In this document: one piece after another, positions 32,975 to 41,754 of the stretch
Position numbering within the stretch: the first letter of the stretch is position 1
Layout of the letters: the number at the start of each line of letters is the position of its first letter
Virus record (IMG/VR): IMGVR_UViG_3300031787_007614
Coordinates: 248,001 to 312,000 of that record
Strand: one strand, 5' to 3'
DNA from: a virus
Length of the DNA: 64,000 nucleotides
The notes under the pieces: generated by a model
What the model saw: the letters and a program-made list of their open reading frames with translations, nothing else
The model's database searches: none
What the model was told of the DNA's origin: nothing
Made by a program: the position numbers and the translations under genes

Positions 32975-33871
32975 CTACTGATCCAGACTAGATACAACCG
33001 GTCCGGACATGGCAGCCATGCCAGCTTTGCCGGAGTTCTGTCTAGTCCACGATGGGTTCAAGCCGTTCATCTCCAGGATGTCATCTCTGATATTTTGATT
33101 TTTCTTTTCAATGTTAAGAATCCGTGTAAAGCTATTAGTGATAGCAGCGGTATAGTAAGCAAAGGGGTTTTGCGATTTAGATTCGTCAAATTGTAAACCA
33201 ATTTGACTAAGTTGAAGTAGAGCTTGTCCACGCATTTCCTCGTTGTAGGTGTAGCCACGCCAGTTGGAACGAGTGGCATAGCGTTCACACAGTTTCATAA
33301 ACATCATGGCCAGCTTCTTGGTCATGTTGCCGTGATCCTTTGAAAACTCTCCTGTGGCCAAATCGCCACGCCAATGACTCTTGCCCACCAAAAACGGTAC
33401 CTTTTGCTCGTCAAGTCTGTAGTGAAAAAACGGGGGAAAATTCACACGCACATGTGTGGGGTCTAGCACAGGTTCATCTATTAAATCTGCCAGCGGATCT
33501 TCTGACACATCATCCAAATCAAGTATGTCTTCCAGTTTCTTTTTCTTGGCAGCGGCTTTGGTAACTTTTTTGGGTGCCATGGGTATGTGTTCCCAGCAGG
33601 TGATTCTAAACACAAGATCTGTGTTGGGGATCTTCTTTTGATCAATCACTTCACCAGTTTCACGTTTGATACGATCTGCTCGATTTCTGCGAGCTTCAAC
33701 AATGGTGCGCTGATTGATTTTGTCTAGACTGGGCAAAATTATGTCGTATTGGTGATCAATTGCTGGATCACGATAACAACAGTAGGTGTTTTTGCTCAGG
33801 TGTATTTCTTTTAAAATGTCACGATTGTTAAGGTAGTTTACCTTAGGTGCGGGTTTTGCAATTAGTGTCAT
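32975..33871 (-). CDS. 55: Late-transcription sigma factor, gp55-like, with a large insertion
   Basis: A 298-residue protein. VNYLNNRDILKEI (residues 11-23) matches the start of T4 gp55, and residues about 183-258 match its sigma-2-like core: MTKKLAMMFMKLCERYATRS, GYTYNEEMRGQALLQL, and QNPFAYYTAAITNSFTRIL. gp55 directs host RNA polymerase to late promoters (NATAAATA-type motifs are scattered here). T4 gp55 is 185 residues. The extra length lies between residues 24 and 182 and includes a Lys/Ala-rich linker (PKKVTKAAAKKKKLED) and an acidic stretch, plus VRVNFPPFFHYRLDEQKVPF. A sigma70-like promoter precedes it, so it leads the operon running to 25510. Confidence 0.82.
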   Translation of the reverse strand: MTLIAKPAPKVNYLNNRDILKEIHLSKNTYCCYRDPAIDHQYDIILPSLDKINQRTIVEARRNRADRIKRETGEVIDQKKIPNTDLVFRITCWEHIPMAPKKVTKAAAKKKKLEDILDLDDVSEDPLADLIDEPVLDPTHVRVNFPPFFHYRLDEQKVPFLVGKSHWRGDLATGEFSKDHGNMTKKLAMMFMKLCERYATRSNWRGYTYNEEMRGQALLQLSQIGLQFDESKSQNPFAYYTAAITNSFTRILNIEKKNQNIRDDILEMNGLNPSWTRQNSGKAGMAAMSGPVVSSLDQ

Positions 33872-33895
33872 GCAAGGGTCTCCAAGTATGTACTT

Positions 33896-33923
33896 ATTGT
33901 AGCAGATTTACAACACTTGTCAA
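33896..33923 (-). promoter_or_regulatory. Sigma70-like promoter for the gp55-gp47-gp46-radical SAM operon
   Basis: On the minus strand TTGACA (33918-33923), a 16-nt spacer, and TACAAT (33896-33901) lie about 25 nt before the ATG at 33871, with a GGAGA ribosome site. This is consistent with early or middle expression by host polymerase. Confidence 0.65.
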
Positions 33924-33954
33924 CCTCTTGTTAAACTATGCCGTTTTTATCAGC

Positions 33955-33962
33955 AATAAATA
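33955..33962 (+). promoter_or_regulatory. Late promoter (AATAAATA) of the baseplate block
   Basis: AATAAATA on the plus strand ends 16 nt before the ATG at 33979. The predicted leader of about 11 nt contains TAGGAA. It is the first late promoter of the baseplate operon and diverges from the gp55 promoter. Confidence 0.6.
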
Positions 33963-33978
33963 AGGTATAGGAACAACA

Positions 33979-35295
33979 ATGGCTACTACAAATTCACCAG
34001 CTGAACAAAATCCTGCAACAGACCCAGAGCTGCCGCAACCGGCTGCCCCAGAAACCATTGAGTCTCGTAATCCAGCACCAGTCGGAGATGAAGGATTAGA
34101 TGCAACCAACGAAGCTGAATTGGCACAGCTACGTGAAGCAGAAGGCGTTGCAGTTTTTGCACCATCACCGGTGTTCGCATCAGGCGATGAAGCAATAGAT
34201 GCAGCCAATGAAGCTGAATTGGCACAGTTACGTGAAGCAGAAGGTCGTGCAATATTTGCACCAGCACCGGCGTCAGCATCAGGCGATGAAGCATTAGATG
34301 CAACCAACGAAGCTGAATTGGCACAGCTACGTGAAGCAGAAGGTCGTGCAATATTTGGACCAGCACCAGTAGCAACTGGCGACGCAGCATTATTGGCAGC
34401 AACCGAAGCTGCAGAATCTGCGCAGGCTGCCAATGTTGATCCCAATGATTTTGAAGCGGCAGCTGGCGCAGCCGCACAATCACAACTGCGTGATCAATTC
34501 ACACTGCAACAGCGATTTAACACATCCTCGCAAGGCGATTGGCGTGTGAGACTGAGATTGGCTCCAGGTGCAAAATATCTCTACAAAGCAGAAGATCCTG
34601 GCATTTTACGCCCATTGGTTCCCACAGATGGAATAATTTTTCCCTACACGCCAACAATATCAACTCAGTACTCAGCCAAGTACGACAGTTACAATCTCAC
34701 ACACTCAAACTATCGTGGATACTTTTATCAAAGCAGTCAAGTTGGTGATATAACTGTTACTGGAACATTCACAGCACAAGACACTGCTGAAGCTGAATAT
34801 TTGCTGGCGGTAATACACTTTTTCCGTTCAGTTACAAAAATGTTTTATGGCAAAGATCCGCAACGTGGCTCACCGCCACCATTGGTTGAGCTGTCTGGAT
34901 TTGGCGAATATCAATTCAACAACCATCCTTGTTTGGTTGCCAGTTTCAATTATACCTTGCCCAATAACGTTGATTACATACAGGTCAAGCCTAACAATCA
35001 AGGCTTAAACATGTCTGAGAGAACACCTAAAGTTTCAAGTTCTCCAGCTTCTACTATTGAAAGTGTGTTACGAAGACTAACAACTTCTCATTTACCAAAA
35101 GGTGCGCAAGGAACGCCAGCAGACTTGGGTGTGGTACGCAACACAGTAAATGGACTGGGCCAAACAACTTATGTTCCTACCAAGATAGAAATATCAGTTG
35201 TGTTGCATCCACTACAAACTCGACAGCAAGTCAGCCAAGGATTCAGTCTAGAAAACTTTGCCAAAGGTAACTTACTCAAAGGAGGATTCTGGTAA
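33979..35295 (+). CDS. Baseplate protein, possible gp48-like tail tube cap, with N-terminal tandem repeats
   Basis: A 438-residue protein. Residues 36-133 are three tandem copies of a 33-residue, Ala/Glu-rich unit (GDEALDATNEAELAQLREAE as core), at 34084-34377, probably helical. From about residue 170 a conserved structural domain follows: GDWRVRLRLAPGAKYLYKAE, LRPLVPTDGIIFPYTPTIST, YNLTHSNYRGYFYQSSQVGD, and FTAQDTAEAEYLLAVIHFFR. It sits immediately before gp53, where baseplate tube genes are found in T4-like marine phages, so a gp48-type role is plausible, not proven. The stop overlaps the next start (TAATG). Confidence 0.6.
   Translation: MATTNSPAEQNPATDPELPQPAAPETIESRNPAPVGDEGLDATNEAELAQLREAEGVAVFAPSPVFASGDEAIDAANEAELAQLREAEGRAIFAPAPASASGDEALDATNEAELAQLREAEGRAIFGPAPVATGDAALLAATEAAESAQAANVDPNDFEAAAGAAAQSQLRDQFTLQQRFNTSSQGDWRVRLRLAPGAKYLYKAEDPGILRPLVPTDGIIFPYTPTISTQYSAKYDSYNLTHSNYRGYFYQSSQVGDITVTGTFTAQDTAEAEYLLAVIHFFRSVTKMFYGKDPQRGSPPPLVELSGFGEYQFNNHPCLVASFNYTLPNNVDYIQVKPNNQGLNMSERTPKVSSSPASTIESVLRRLTTSHLPKGAQGTPADLGVVRNTVNGLGQTTYVPTKIEISVVLHPLQTRQQVSQGFSLENFAKGNLLKGGFW
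34084..34377 (+). repeat. Three tandem 99-bp in-frame repeats
   Basis: Copies begin at 34084, 34183 and 34282; the last is one codon shorter. They share the core coding for ATNEAELAQLREAEG. They add a repetitive N-terminal segment to the baseplate protein and could vary in number by slippage or recombination. Confidence 0.85.
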
Positions 35296-35597
35296 TGGCC
35301 ACAAACTACGATGCAACCAGTCCTTACTATCAAACTGGGTACTCGCAATTTTTCTTGGATGTCATGGTCAACAGACCTATTCCCAAAGAAACTGATGATA
35401 TTTTGTTCACTATAAATTTAACCTATCAGTACAGACCCGACATGTTGGCCTATGACTTGTATGGCGTGCCAGGTCTTTGGTGGGTGTTTTATCAACGCAA
35501 TCCAAACACGCTGACAAAACCTCCACTGGATTTTGCTGTAGGAACACAAATTTATCTTCCCAAAGAGTCAACACTAAAATCTACATTGGGGTACTAA
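35295..35597 (+). CDS. 53: Baseplate wedge protein, gp53-like
   Basis: A 100-residue protein. YQYRPDMLAYDLYGVPGLWW, followed by VFYQRNPN and DFAVGTQIYLP, is the conserved LysM-like core of T4 gp53, which bolts adjacent wedges together. T4 gp53 is 196 residues, so this is a short form made mostly of that core. Its ATG overlaps the previous stop. Confidence 0.85.
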   Translation: MATNYDATSPYYQTGYSQFFLDVMVNRPIPKETDDILFTINLTYQYRPDMLAYDLYGVPGLWWVFYQRNPNTLTKPPLDFAVGTQIYLPKESTLKSTLGY

Positions 35598-35600
35598 CAC

Positions 35601-38309
35601 ATGGCCACAACCGCAGACGTTCCAGTTACTTCCAATGCTGGTGGAGGAGATCAAAATACCAATCCTCCAGTAAAAACACTAATTCAAACACAAGCCACAA
35701 ACGGAGATTCTCGTGGTATTAACATATACACGGAAGATGGCACATTATCAAATTTCAGAAGAAATCCTGAAACAGGAGATTTATATAATGCTGCTGGCCT
35801 GCCTGGCGGCGTTGATTTAAAAACTGAACCAGGTGTTGGCGCCAATGACAACAATCCTGCACCAAGCACAGTCAACACACAGGCCACAGTAAATGCCACA
35901 AGTCCCACTAACGAACTGATCAAGCCGCAGCCTAATGTACTAGATAAGTTTTCAAGCTATACCTATCAAGCATCAGTGTACTTGATGTCTAACGCACAGT
36001 ATGCAGCATATCAACTGTCTGAGAAAAAAACAATTAACGGTTATAATTTGCTGTTTCAAACTGGTGGAGCCCCCAACAACATTGGCGGTCCCCAAGGCCC
36101 CAAGGCTCCCCAACCACTTGCGTTTGAAGCTGGCCGCAATCCGTTTTTTCCTTACGACTACTACATAGATTCAGTAAAAGTCACCAACAAACTGTTTGGC
36201 AAAAATACCATGGCAGCACACTCGGTAACTGATTTAAAGTTCACAGTGATTGAGCCAGCCAATATTACCTTGATAGACAACATTTACAAAGCAGTGCAAG
36301 ACATAGCACCCAAAGGTGCTGCTGGCGCTGTAAATTATGCGGCAGCAATATATCTCATGGTGATTAGATTTTTTGGTTACGATGCAAATGGAAATTTACA
36401 AACAGTTGGTGTGGCAGATCCAGTCTCTGGATTATCAGACTCTAGTTCTTTGATAGAAAAATATATTCCGTTTAGAATCAAAAATATCAACTGGTCTGTG
36501 GCAAACAAACTGGTCAGCTATGATTTTGAATGTGCTCCAATTGGTCAGTTGATTGCGGGTGGTACCAAGAGAGGCACCATCCCTGGCGACATAGAACTCA
36601 CTGGCGCTAGTGTGTCTGACATGCTTAAAGGCCAAGCAGTTTACGGCGAACCTCCTGCTGCTGCCACACCCGGGGCAACAACCACAGCAGACCGAACTCA
36701 AACAGATGGTCGAGGACGTCGGACTGCTTCCAGTGATTCAAGAGTTCCGCCTAAGGCAACTGCTGCGCCCAACAACAAAAAAACCATTCAGCGTGGATTA
36801 ATTGAAGCCATGAATATCGAACAGCAACGATTGGTGTCAACTAACCAGTACACAGTAGCAGATGTATATGAATTGGAATTTGCTAACGGCGCCGAATTGA
36901 TTCAAGATGCCACTGTACAAAAACCAGGAACTCCTGTGAACAAATCTGCTACCGCAGTAAGTGCCCCAGTAACAAGCGATACTTCTGCTGCCAGCCCAGA
37001 TAAGGGTGCCATGGATACCAAAACCAGAAGTTTTGGTATCACAGCCGGCATGCAAATACTGCAAGCAATTGAACTGATTGTGAGAAACTCCAGTTATATT
37101 ACTGATCAAGCAAATTTGATTCTCAACGAAGAAAGCGGCAATCCAGAAGTCAAGCCAGGATCAGAAACGCAAGACTTCAAATGGTTCAACATTTTGATGT
37201 CAGCCACTCCGTTGGAGTATGATGAAAAACGCAACGATTTTGCTTATCGAGTAAAATTTATTATTGTGCCTTACTCACCAGCTGAAATGAAAAGCAGTTA
37301 CTTTCCTGGAGTAAAGTTTCCAGGCTTGGTCAAACGTTACCCTTGGTGGTTTACCGGAGAAAATACAGCGGTGTTAAGCTACACTGCCACTTTCAATAAA
37401 CTGTACATTCAAACATTAACTGGATCCAGTCCAGAAAATTCAGCTCTGGCCAGTATTAGAAAAACACAGGCTACCAGCATGAGAGAAATTCCTTTTATAT
37501 CTGTTCAAAGTCGCAGCACAGAATCTTCTCAAGGAGCAGGCGGCAAAGCCAACGAGCTGGGAGCCAGCGCAGCCGAGTACCTGTACAACCCATCTGACAA
37601 TGCCAGTGCCAAGATAAAAATTCTAGGAGATCCTGCCTGGATACAACAAGGATCTGTTGCTGGAGCATTGGATGCAAGTAAAATTTCATACTCCCCATTT
37701 GCACGAGATGGCACAATAAATTTTGATATCCGTGACGTGCTGTTTGAGTTGGTGTGGCAACGTCCAGAAGACTACAACTTAAACACAGGTCTTGCCGATC
37801 CATATAGCCGTACTGAAAAAATCTACGGTGATCGACAGCCCATTCAAAGTATTGTATACCGAGCAAAAGAAATTGTAAGTAGTTTTAATCAAGGACGATT
37901 TGAACAAGACATTGACGCTACAATTTATTCTGTACCAATCCCACAAAAAACAAACACAGCCACACCTGTGGCCACACCAGAATTTGCCGGACAAACTGAT
38001 GAGTTTGGCGGCGTAGATGAGGCTGTGGCTGCAAACGCCGCAAGAACTGCCGCAGCCACAGTGCGAAAAACCACAGCTACTGGACCAAGAAATGCTCCAA
38101 TACCAAGAGGTGGTCCAGGTGTGGCCAGCGACTCATTTGCGCAAGCCGAGCTGGCTAGATTTAGCAACTACACACCCACCCCCTTTAACCCGTCTGAACC
38201 AGTTGTTAGTAATGGGCAGGTGGTTGGAGCTAATACAAATCAAGGTGCAGCTATAATCTTTAGAAATGCCAACCCTCGTGGCACACAAAGAGGCGCAAGA
38301 GAAACTTAA
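35601..38309 (+). CDS. Large baseplate structural protein between gp53 and gp5
   Basis: A 902-residue protein whose family I cannot name with certainty. It contains SYTYQASVYLMSNAQYAAYQ (about residues 115-134), YYIDSVKVTNKLFGKNTMAA, HSVTDLKFTVIEPANITLID, and FRIKNINWSVANKLVSYDFE, a pattern of paired beta sandwiches found in hub proteins. The C-terminal part has YNPSDNASAKIKILGDPAWI and FDIRDVLFELVWQRPEDYN, which look like tube-binding domains. Linkers are Pro/Ala/Thr-rich. The location before gp5 fits a hub protein serving the role of T4 gp27. Confidence 0.6.
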   Translation: MATTADVPVTSNAGGGDQNTNPPVKTLIQTQATNGDSRGINIYTEDGTLSNFRRNPETGDLYNAAGLPGGVDLKTEPGVGANDNNPAPSTVNTQATVNATSPTNELIKPQPNVLDKFSSYTYQASVYLMSNAQYAAYQLSEKKTINGYNLLFQTGGAPNNIGGPQGPKAPQPLAFEAGRNPFFPYDYYIDSVKVTNKLFGKNTMAAHSVTDLKFTVIEPANITLIDNIYKAVQDIAPKGAAGAVNYAAAIYLMVIRFFGYDANGNLQTVGVADPVSGLSDSSSLIEKYIPFRIKNINWSVANKLVSYDFECAPIGQLIAGGTKRGTIPGDIELTGASVSDMLKGQAVYGEPPAAATPGATTTADRTQTDGRGRRTASSDSRVPPKATAAPNNKKTIQRGLIEAMNIEQQRLVSTNQYTVADVYELEFANGAELIQDATVQKPGTPVNKSATAVSAPVTSDTSAASPDKGAMDTKTRSFGITAGMQILQAIELIVRNSSYITDQANLILNEESGNPEVKPGSETQDFKWFNILMSATPLEYDEKRNDFAYRVKFIIVPYSPAEMKSSYFPGVKFPGLVKRYPWWFTGENTAVLSYTATFNKLYIQTLTGSSPENSALASIRKTQATSMREIPFISVQSRSTESSQGAGGKANELGASAAEYLYNPSDNASAKIKILGDPAWIQQGSVAGALDASKISYSPFARDGTINFDIRDVLFELVWQRPEDYNLNTGLADPYSRTEKIYGDRQPIQSIVYRAKEIVSSFNQGRFEQDIDATIYSVPIPQKTNTATPVATPEFAGQTDEFGGVDEAVAANAARTAAATVRKTTATGPRNAPIPRGGPGVASDSFAQAELARFSNYTPTPFNPSEPVVSNGQVVGANTNQGAAIIFRNANPRGTQRGARET

Positions 38310-38317
38310 GGTAGAAT

Positions 38318-39826
38318 ATGGCAGAAGAAATTGAACGCAGTAGAGGAAGACCGTCAAACTACAAACAAGATCGTGGTGGGGTTCCTGCTGAGTACGGTCC
38401 TTATGTTGGTCGAGTAATGAACAACATTGATCCTGCACGACTTGGAAGACTGCAAGTGTTCATTGAAGCATTCAATGCCGGCAGCAACAACCAAGATCAA
38501 AGCAAGTGGACCACAGTAAGTTACATGCCTCCGTTTTATGGAGTGACGCCTCCGGGCAAAACAGCTGACAACGATTCAGGTACCTATCCGGGCAATCCCA
38601 ACAGCTATGGCATGTGGTTTACTCCTCCTGATCTTGGCCTGCAAGTCATGTGTGTTTTTATCAATGGCGATCGTTCACAAGGTTACTACATTGGTGTGTT
38701 GCCAGAAAATGGTCTCACACACATGATACCAGCCATTGGCGCTGAAGCAAACTATGTAACAACCAATGTAAATCAAGAATCATATTTTGCTGAATCACCA
38801 CTGTTGCCAGTAACAGAACTCAACAGCAACAACAACAAACTAGACAACGCTGGAAGATTTTTTGATCAAGCCAAACCAGTGCAAAGCGTAGTTGCAGCGT
38901 CGTTGTTCCAACAAGGATTGGCCAAGGACACCGAACGCGGACCTATTCGCAGTTCAAGTCAACGTGAAAGCCCGTCAGCAGTGTTTGGCATTTCCACACC
39001 TGGAACAGCAATTTACCAGGGTGGACTGAAGCCTGCTGACATACGACAAAAACTCAACTCTGGTGCAGTAAAGCCAGCAGAGCTAGAAGTAATTGGCCGC
39101 ATGGGCGGACATACATTTGTCATGGACGACGGAGACATCAACGGAAGAAATCAACTGTTCCGCCTGCGTAGCGCCAAAGGTCATCAGTTCATGATGAATG
39201 ACTCTAACAATTTTATCTATCTGATTCATGCCAACGGACAAACTTGGATTGAGTTAGGACAAGAAGGTACCATTGATGTCTACAGCACAAACTCAGTAAA
39301 CGTGCGCAGTCAAGGCGATGTTAACATTCATGCTGATCAAGACATCAACATGTACGCTGGGAGAAATTTTAACATCAAAGCCAAAAACAACTTCACAGTT
39401 GAAGCTGGAGTAAATGCATCTATTACCGCACAGGCTGATTTAAAGTTGTACAGCAAAGCCACAATTGGTGTAAAGGCCGACGGGACATTGGCTTTGGAAA
39501 GCGCCAGCGGAAGTTGGGCAGCTGGCAGCAGTTTTGTTGTATCAGCCGGCGGGATTGACTTAAATGGGCCTGCTGCTCCAGCAGTAGATGCACCCAAAGC
39601 ACTGGAAAAAATCTTGCTAGACTCAACCACGTTCAGCACTTCAAAAGGATGGGAAGTTGAAAAAGACAAATTAGAAACTATTGTGCCTAGAGCACCCACA
39701 CACGAACCCTGGCCTTATCACAATGCTGGTGTTGCGTCTGAATTGGACTTTGAAGAAGGCCAGCCTGATCCTCCACCAGGCGCTGAACCTGTTCCAGCTG
39801 GAGTAGAGATTGTGAAAACAGCATGA
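38318..39826 (+). CDS. 5: Baseplate hub spike protein, gp5/gpV-like, without lysozyme domain
   Basis: A 502-residue protein. Residues about 25-130 are the OB-fold: YVGRVMNNIDPARLGRLQVF, and DLGLQVMCVFINGDRSQGYY. Residues about 255-300 (MGGHTFVMDDGD; LRSAKGHQFMMNDSNNFIYL) lead into a spike beta-helix of VgrG/gp5 type with seven-to-eight-residue repeats (VNVRSQGDVNIHADQDINMY, then AGRNFNIKAKNNFTVEAG) at about 328-400. It punctures the outer membrane. T4 gp5 has a lysozyme domain between these parts; I see none here. The tape measure carries a peptidase instead. Its end overlaps the next gene (ATGA). Confidence 0.85.
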   Translation: MAEEIERSRGRPSNYKQDRGGVPAEYGPYVGRVMNNIDPARLGRLQVFIEAFNAGSNNQDQSKWTTVSYMPPFYGVTPPGKTADNDSGTYPGNPNSYGMWFTPPDLGLQVMCVFINGDRSQGYYIGVLPENGLTHMIPAIGAEANYVTTNVNQESYFAESPLLPVTELNSNNNKLDNAGRFFDQAKPVQSVVAASLFQQGLAKDTERGPIRSSSQRESPSAVFGISTPGTAIYQGGLKPADIRQKLNSGAVKPAELEVIGRMGGHTFVMDDGDINGRNQLFRLRSAKGHQFMMNDSNNFIYLIHANGQTWIELGQEGTIDVYSTNSVNVRSQGDVNIHADQDINMYAGRNFNIKAKNNFTVEAGVNASITAQADLKLYSKATIGVKADGTLALESASGSWAAGSSFVVSAGGIDLNGPAAPAVDAPKALEKILLDSTTFSTSKGWEVEKDKLETIVPRAPTHEPWPYHNAGVASELDFEEGQPDPPPGAEPVPAGVEIVKTA

Positions 39827-41313
39827 GTGAATTTAAATTTTCTTTAGATGCGGCTGGAGAAGTATTCACAGTTAAGGCTCCTCCAGGCATGACGTTTGAT
39901 CAGGCCAAAGCTATCTTTGACAAACAAGCAAGTACAGGAAGTCTAACAGGTTTAAAAGTTGGCGATGCGTTGAGTGCAGTCACCCAAGCAACACAAGGAT
40001 TGTCGTCTGCCGCAGCCAGTTTGTCACAAGCTGCCAGTGGTATTGGCGGCACAGTGTCGGGAGCATTGCAAGGTGCATTAAAAAATATTCCTGGCGGTGT
40101 GGCTGGTGCTGCTTCAGGTATTGCTAACAGACTCACTGGTGGCCTTGGTGCACCGGGAATTTTACAAGCAGCTTCAGCATTGCCAAGCAGCATTGCTGGC
40201 GCAGTGAACTCAGGAATAAGTGTAGCTAAACAAACACTTGGCAGCATACAAAGTGCCGCGGCTGGAGCATTGGCTCCAACGGCTGCTATTGGCATACCAG
40301 ATTTTGCCAAGCAAGTGCCGGCATTGGGAGGCATTAGTAATCTATCAGTAAGCGAAGTAACTGCCAGTTTGGCGTCTGCATCTCGATCAATAGGACAAGT
40401 GGCCAATCAAGTTAGCAATTCTATAGGCGTTGGAAAATTTGGGTTTGACGGATCTCAGCTGGAAGCTGCTGGTGTTCTTAAACCTGGCACAGTATCACAA
40501 TTTTTATCCAGTGGCACCAACACATTGACTAGTGTTTTGAAAAGTCCCACGGTGTTTACAGGCAAGGCCGGCATTACCAGCCTAAAAGATTTGTTAGGAT
40601 CATTGCCAAAACAAGAAACCATACAACAAGAATTAATGAGCAATGGGTTAACTGGAGTTCAAGCCCTGGGTATTCCTACAGATAAACTCAGCGTCGGGGC
40701 CTTGGCTGGCACAGCATTAAATGCAGCCAAAAGTATACCCAATACCATGGACTGGGCACAAGGAAAAGCACTGGCCAGTGATGTTAAAACTGCACTAAAT
40801 GAAACAGCACGAAATGCAAGTTTTGCTGTGGATTTTGCAGAGACCAAAGTTGACGATGCAATGAAACAGTTGGCTCTCGGAGAGCCAGTGTTTGACACAG
40901 TAAACAGAGTCACACTAAATGCCGCTGCCATACGGGTAATTGGAAATCCAAAAATACCTCCAGTGGAATATAATAACACACCACCAAAAGTTACAACATC
41001 TGAGCTGGGAATTGAGTTTGGTATTGCTGTTGAACAGACCAATGCTATTCTTGATCAATCTGTTATTACTCTCAGCAAGAGTGATGCAAAACGAGCTAGG
41101 TTAAACAGTTACGGAAAAGACATTGCAGACCTTGAAAGCTATATCAATGACTATAATGCTGTTGATGGAAGATTGCAAGGACTCCTTCGCCAGGCCAAAC
41201 TAGCAAATGATTCGGCCCTTGTGGCCAAAATTGAAAAAGAACAACGACGAATTGCAGAATCAATCAAAGTAACCGAAAGCGCAATTGACGTGCTTAGACA
41301 GAACCTTGCTTGA
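39823..41313 (+). CDS. Virion structural protein downstream of gp5
   Basis: A 496-residue protein, rich in Ala, Gly, Ser and Leu. The N-terminal 35 residues (FSLDAAGEVFTVKAPPGMTF, then DQAKAIFDKQ) look like a small folded module. A long low-complexity section from about 45 to 200 follows, then a conserved-looking part (FGFDGSQLEAAGVLKPGTVS; SLPKQETIQQELMSNGLTGV) and a C-terminal coiled coil (LRQAKLANDSALVAKIEKEQ). No enzymatic motif is seen. A baseplate hub or spike-associated role is inferred from its position. Confidence 0.55.
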   Translation: MSEFKFSLDAAGEVFTVKAPPGMTFDQAKAIFDKQASTGSLTGLKVGDALSAVTQATQGLSSAAASLSQAASGIGGTVSGALQGALKNIPGGVAGAASGIANRLTGGLGAPGILQAASALPSSIAGAVNSGISVAKQTLGSIQSAAAGALAPTAAIGIPDFAKQVPALGGISNLSVSEVTASLASASRSIGQVANQVSNSIGVGKFGFDGSQLEAAGVLKPGTVSQFLSSGTNTLTSVLKSPTVFTGKAGITSLKDLLGSLPKQETIQQELMSNGLTGVQALGIPTDKLSVGALAGTALNAAKSIPNTMDWAQGKALASDVKTALNETARNASFAVDFAETKVDDAMKQLALGEPVFDTVNRVTLNAAAIRVIGNPKIPPVEYNNTPPKVTTSELGIEFGIAVEQTNAILDQSVITLSKSDAKRARLNSYGKDIADLESYINDYNAVDGRLQGLLRQAKLANDSALVAKIEKEQRRIAESIKVTESAIDVLRQNLA

Positions 41314-41316
41314 GCC

Positions 41317-41324
41317 GATAAATA
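41317..41324 (+). promoter_or_regulatory. Late promoter (GATAAATA) predicted to give a near-leaderless gp25 transcript
   Basis: GATAAATA ends 6 nt before the gp25 ATG. With T4 spacing, +1 is at 41330, one base before the ATG. The 17-nt intergenic gap has no Shine-Dalgarno sequence. Confidence 0.6.
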
Positions 41325-41330
41325 TTAATT

Positions 41331-41705
41331 ATGACCACATTCATTGGCTTCAACACCATAAATCAATATAAAAAATTTACCTTGGTTGACTTTGAGTTAA
41401 TCAAACGAGATCTGCTGAATGCCTTCAACATCCGTCAAGGTGAATTGCCTGGCCGCCCGCAGTACGGCACTGTGATGTGGGACTATGTGTTTGAAAATCA
41501 AATCACTGAACTGCAACGCAATATTGAAACGGAAGTTCAACGTGTGTGCGGCGGCGATCCAAGAATACAAGTTACGCAAATGGCAGTGTTTCCTCAAGAC
41601 AACGGGTTTCTAATACAGTTAGAAATAGCAGTATTGCCAGGAACTGATGCTGAATTTTTAAGTGTGTTCTTTGATAATCAACAACGCAGAGCCAGCTACG
41701 TATAA
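41331..41705 (+). CDS. 25: Baseplate wedge protein, gp25-like
   Basis: A 124-residue protein of the gpW/gp25 family. DLLNAFNIRQGELPGRPQYG and TVMWDYVFENQITELQRNIE are the conserved core that lines the wedge. Length is close to T4 gp25 (132). It is the simplest universal sheath-initiating wedge component of contractile systems. It is followed by gp6, as in other T4-like genomes. Confidence 0.92.
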   Translation: MTTFIGFNTINQYKKFTLVDFELIKRDLLNAFNIRQGELPGRPQYGTVMWDYVFENQITELQRNIETEVQRVCGGDPRIQVTQMAVFPQDNGFLIQLEIAVLPGTDAEFLSVFFDNQQRRASYV

Positions 41706-41724
41706 CTGAGCCGTTTTTTCTGGT

Positions 41725-41732
41725 AATAAATA
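41725..41732 (+). promoter_or_regulatory. Late promoter (AATAAATA) upstream of gp6
   Basis: AATAAATA ends 22 nt before the ATG at 41755. The predicted leader of about 17 nt has purine-rich AAAGGCAAAGAGG as ribosome site. Confidence 0.6.
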
Positions 41733-41754
41733 CAAGATCTAAAGGCAAAGAGGC

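Noticed and set aside
33936-34483. Two minus-strand frames with Ser/Ala- or Leu-rich repeats
   Set aside because: Antisense of the three 99-bp repeats in the plus-strand baseplate gene.
38318-39826. Lysozyme domain in gp5
   Set aside because: The sequence between OB-fold and beta-helix is a Ser/Asn/Gln-rich linker without a lysozyme Glu-Asp-Thr pattern.
39337-41042. Minus-strand frames of 60-168 codons opposite gp5 and the following gene
   Set aside because: No ribosome sites, no promoter, and the plus strand has well-supported genes with coupled starts.
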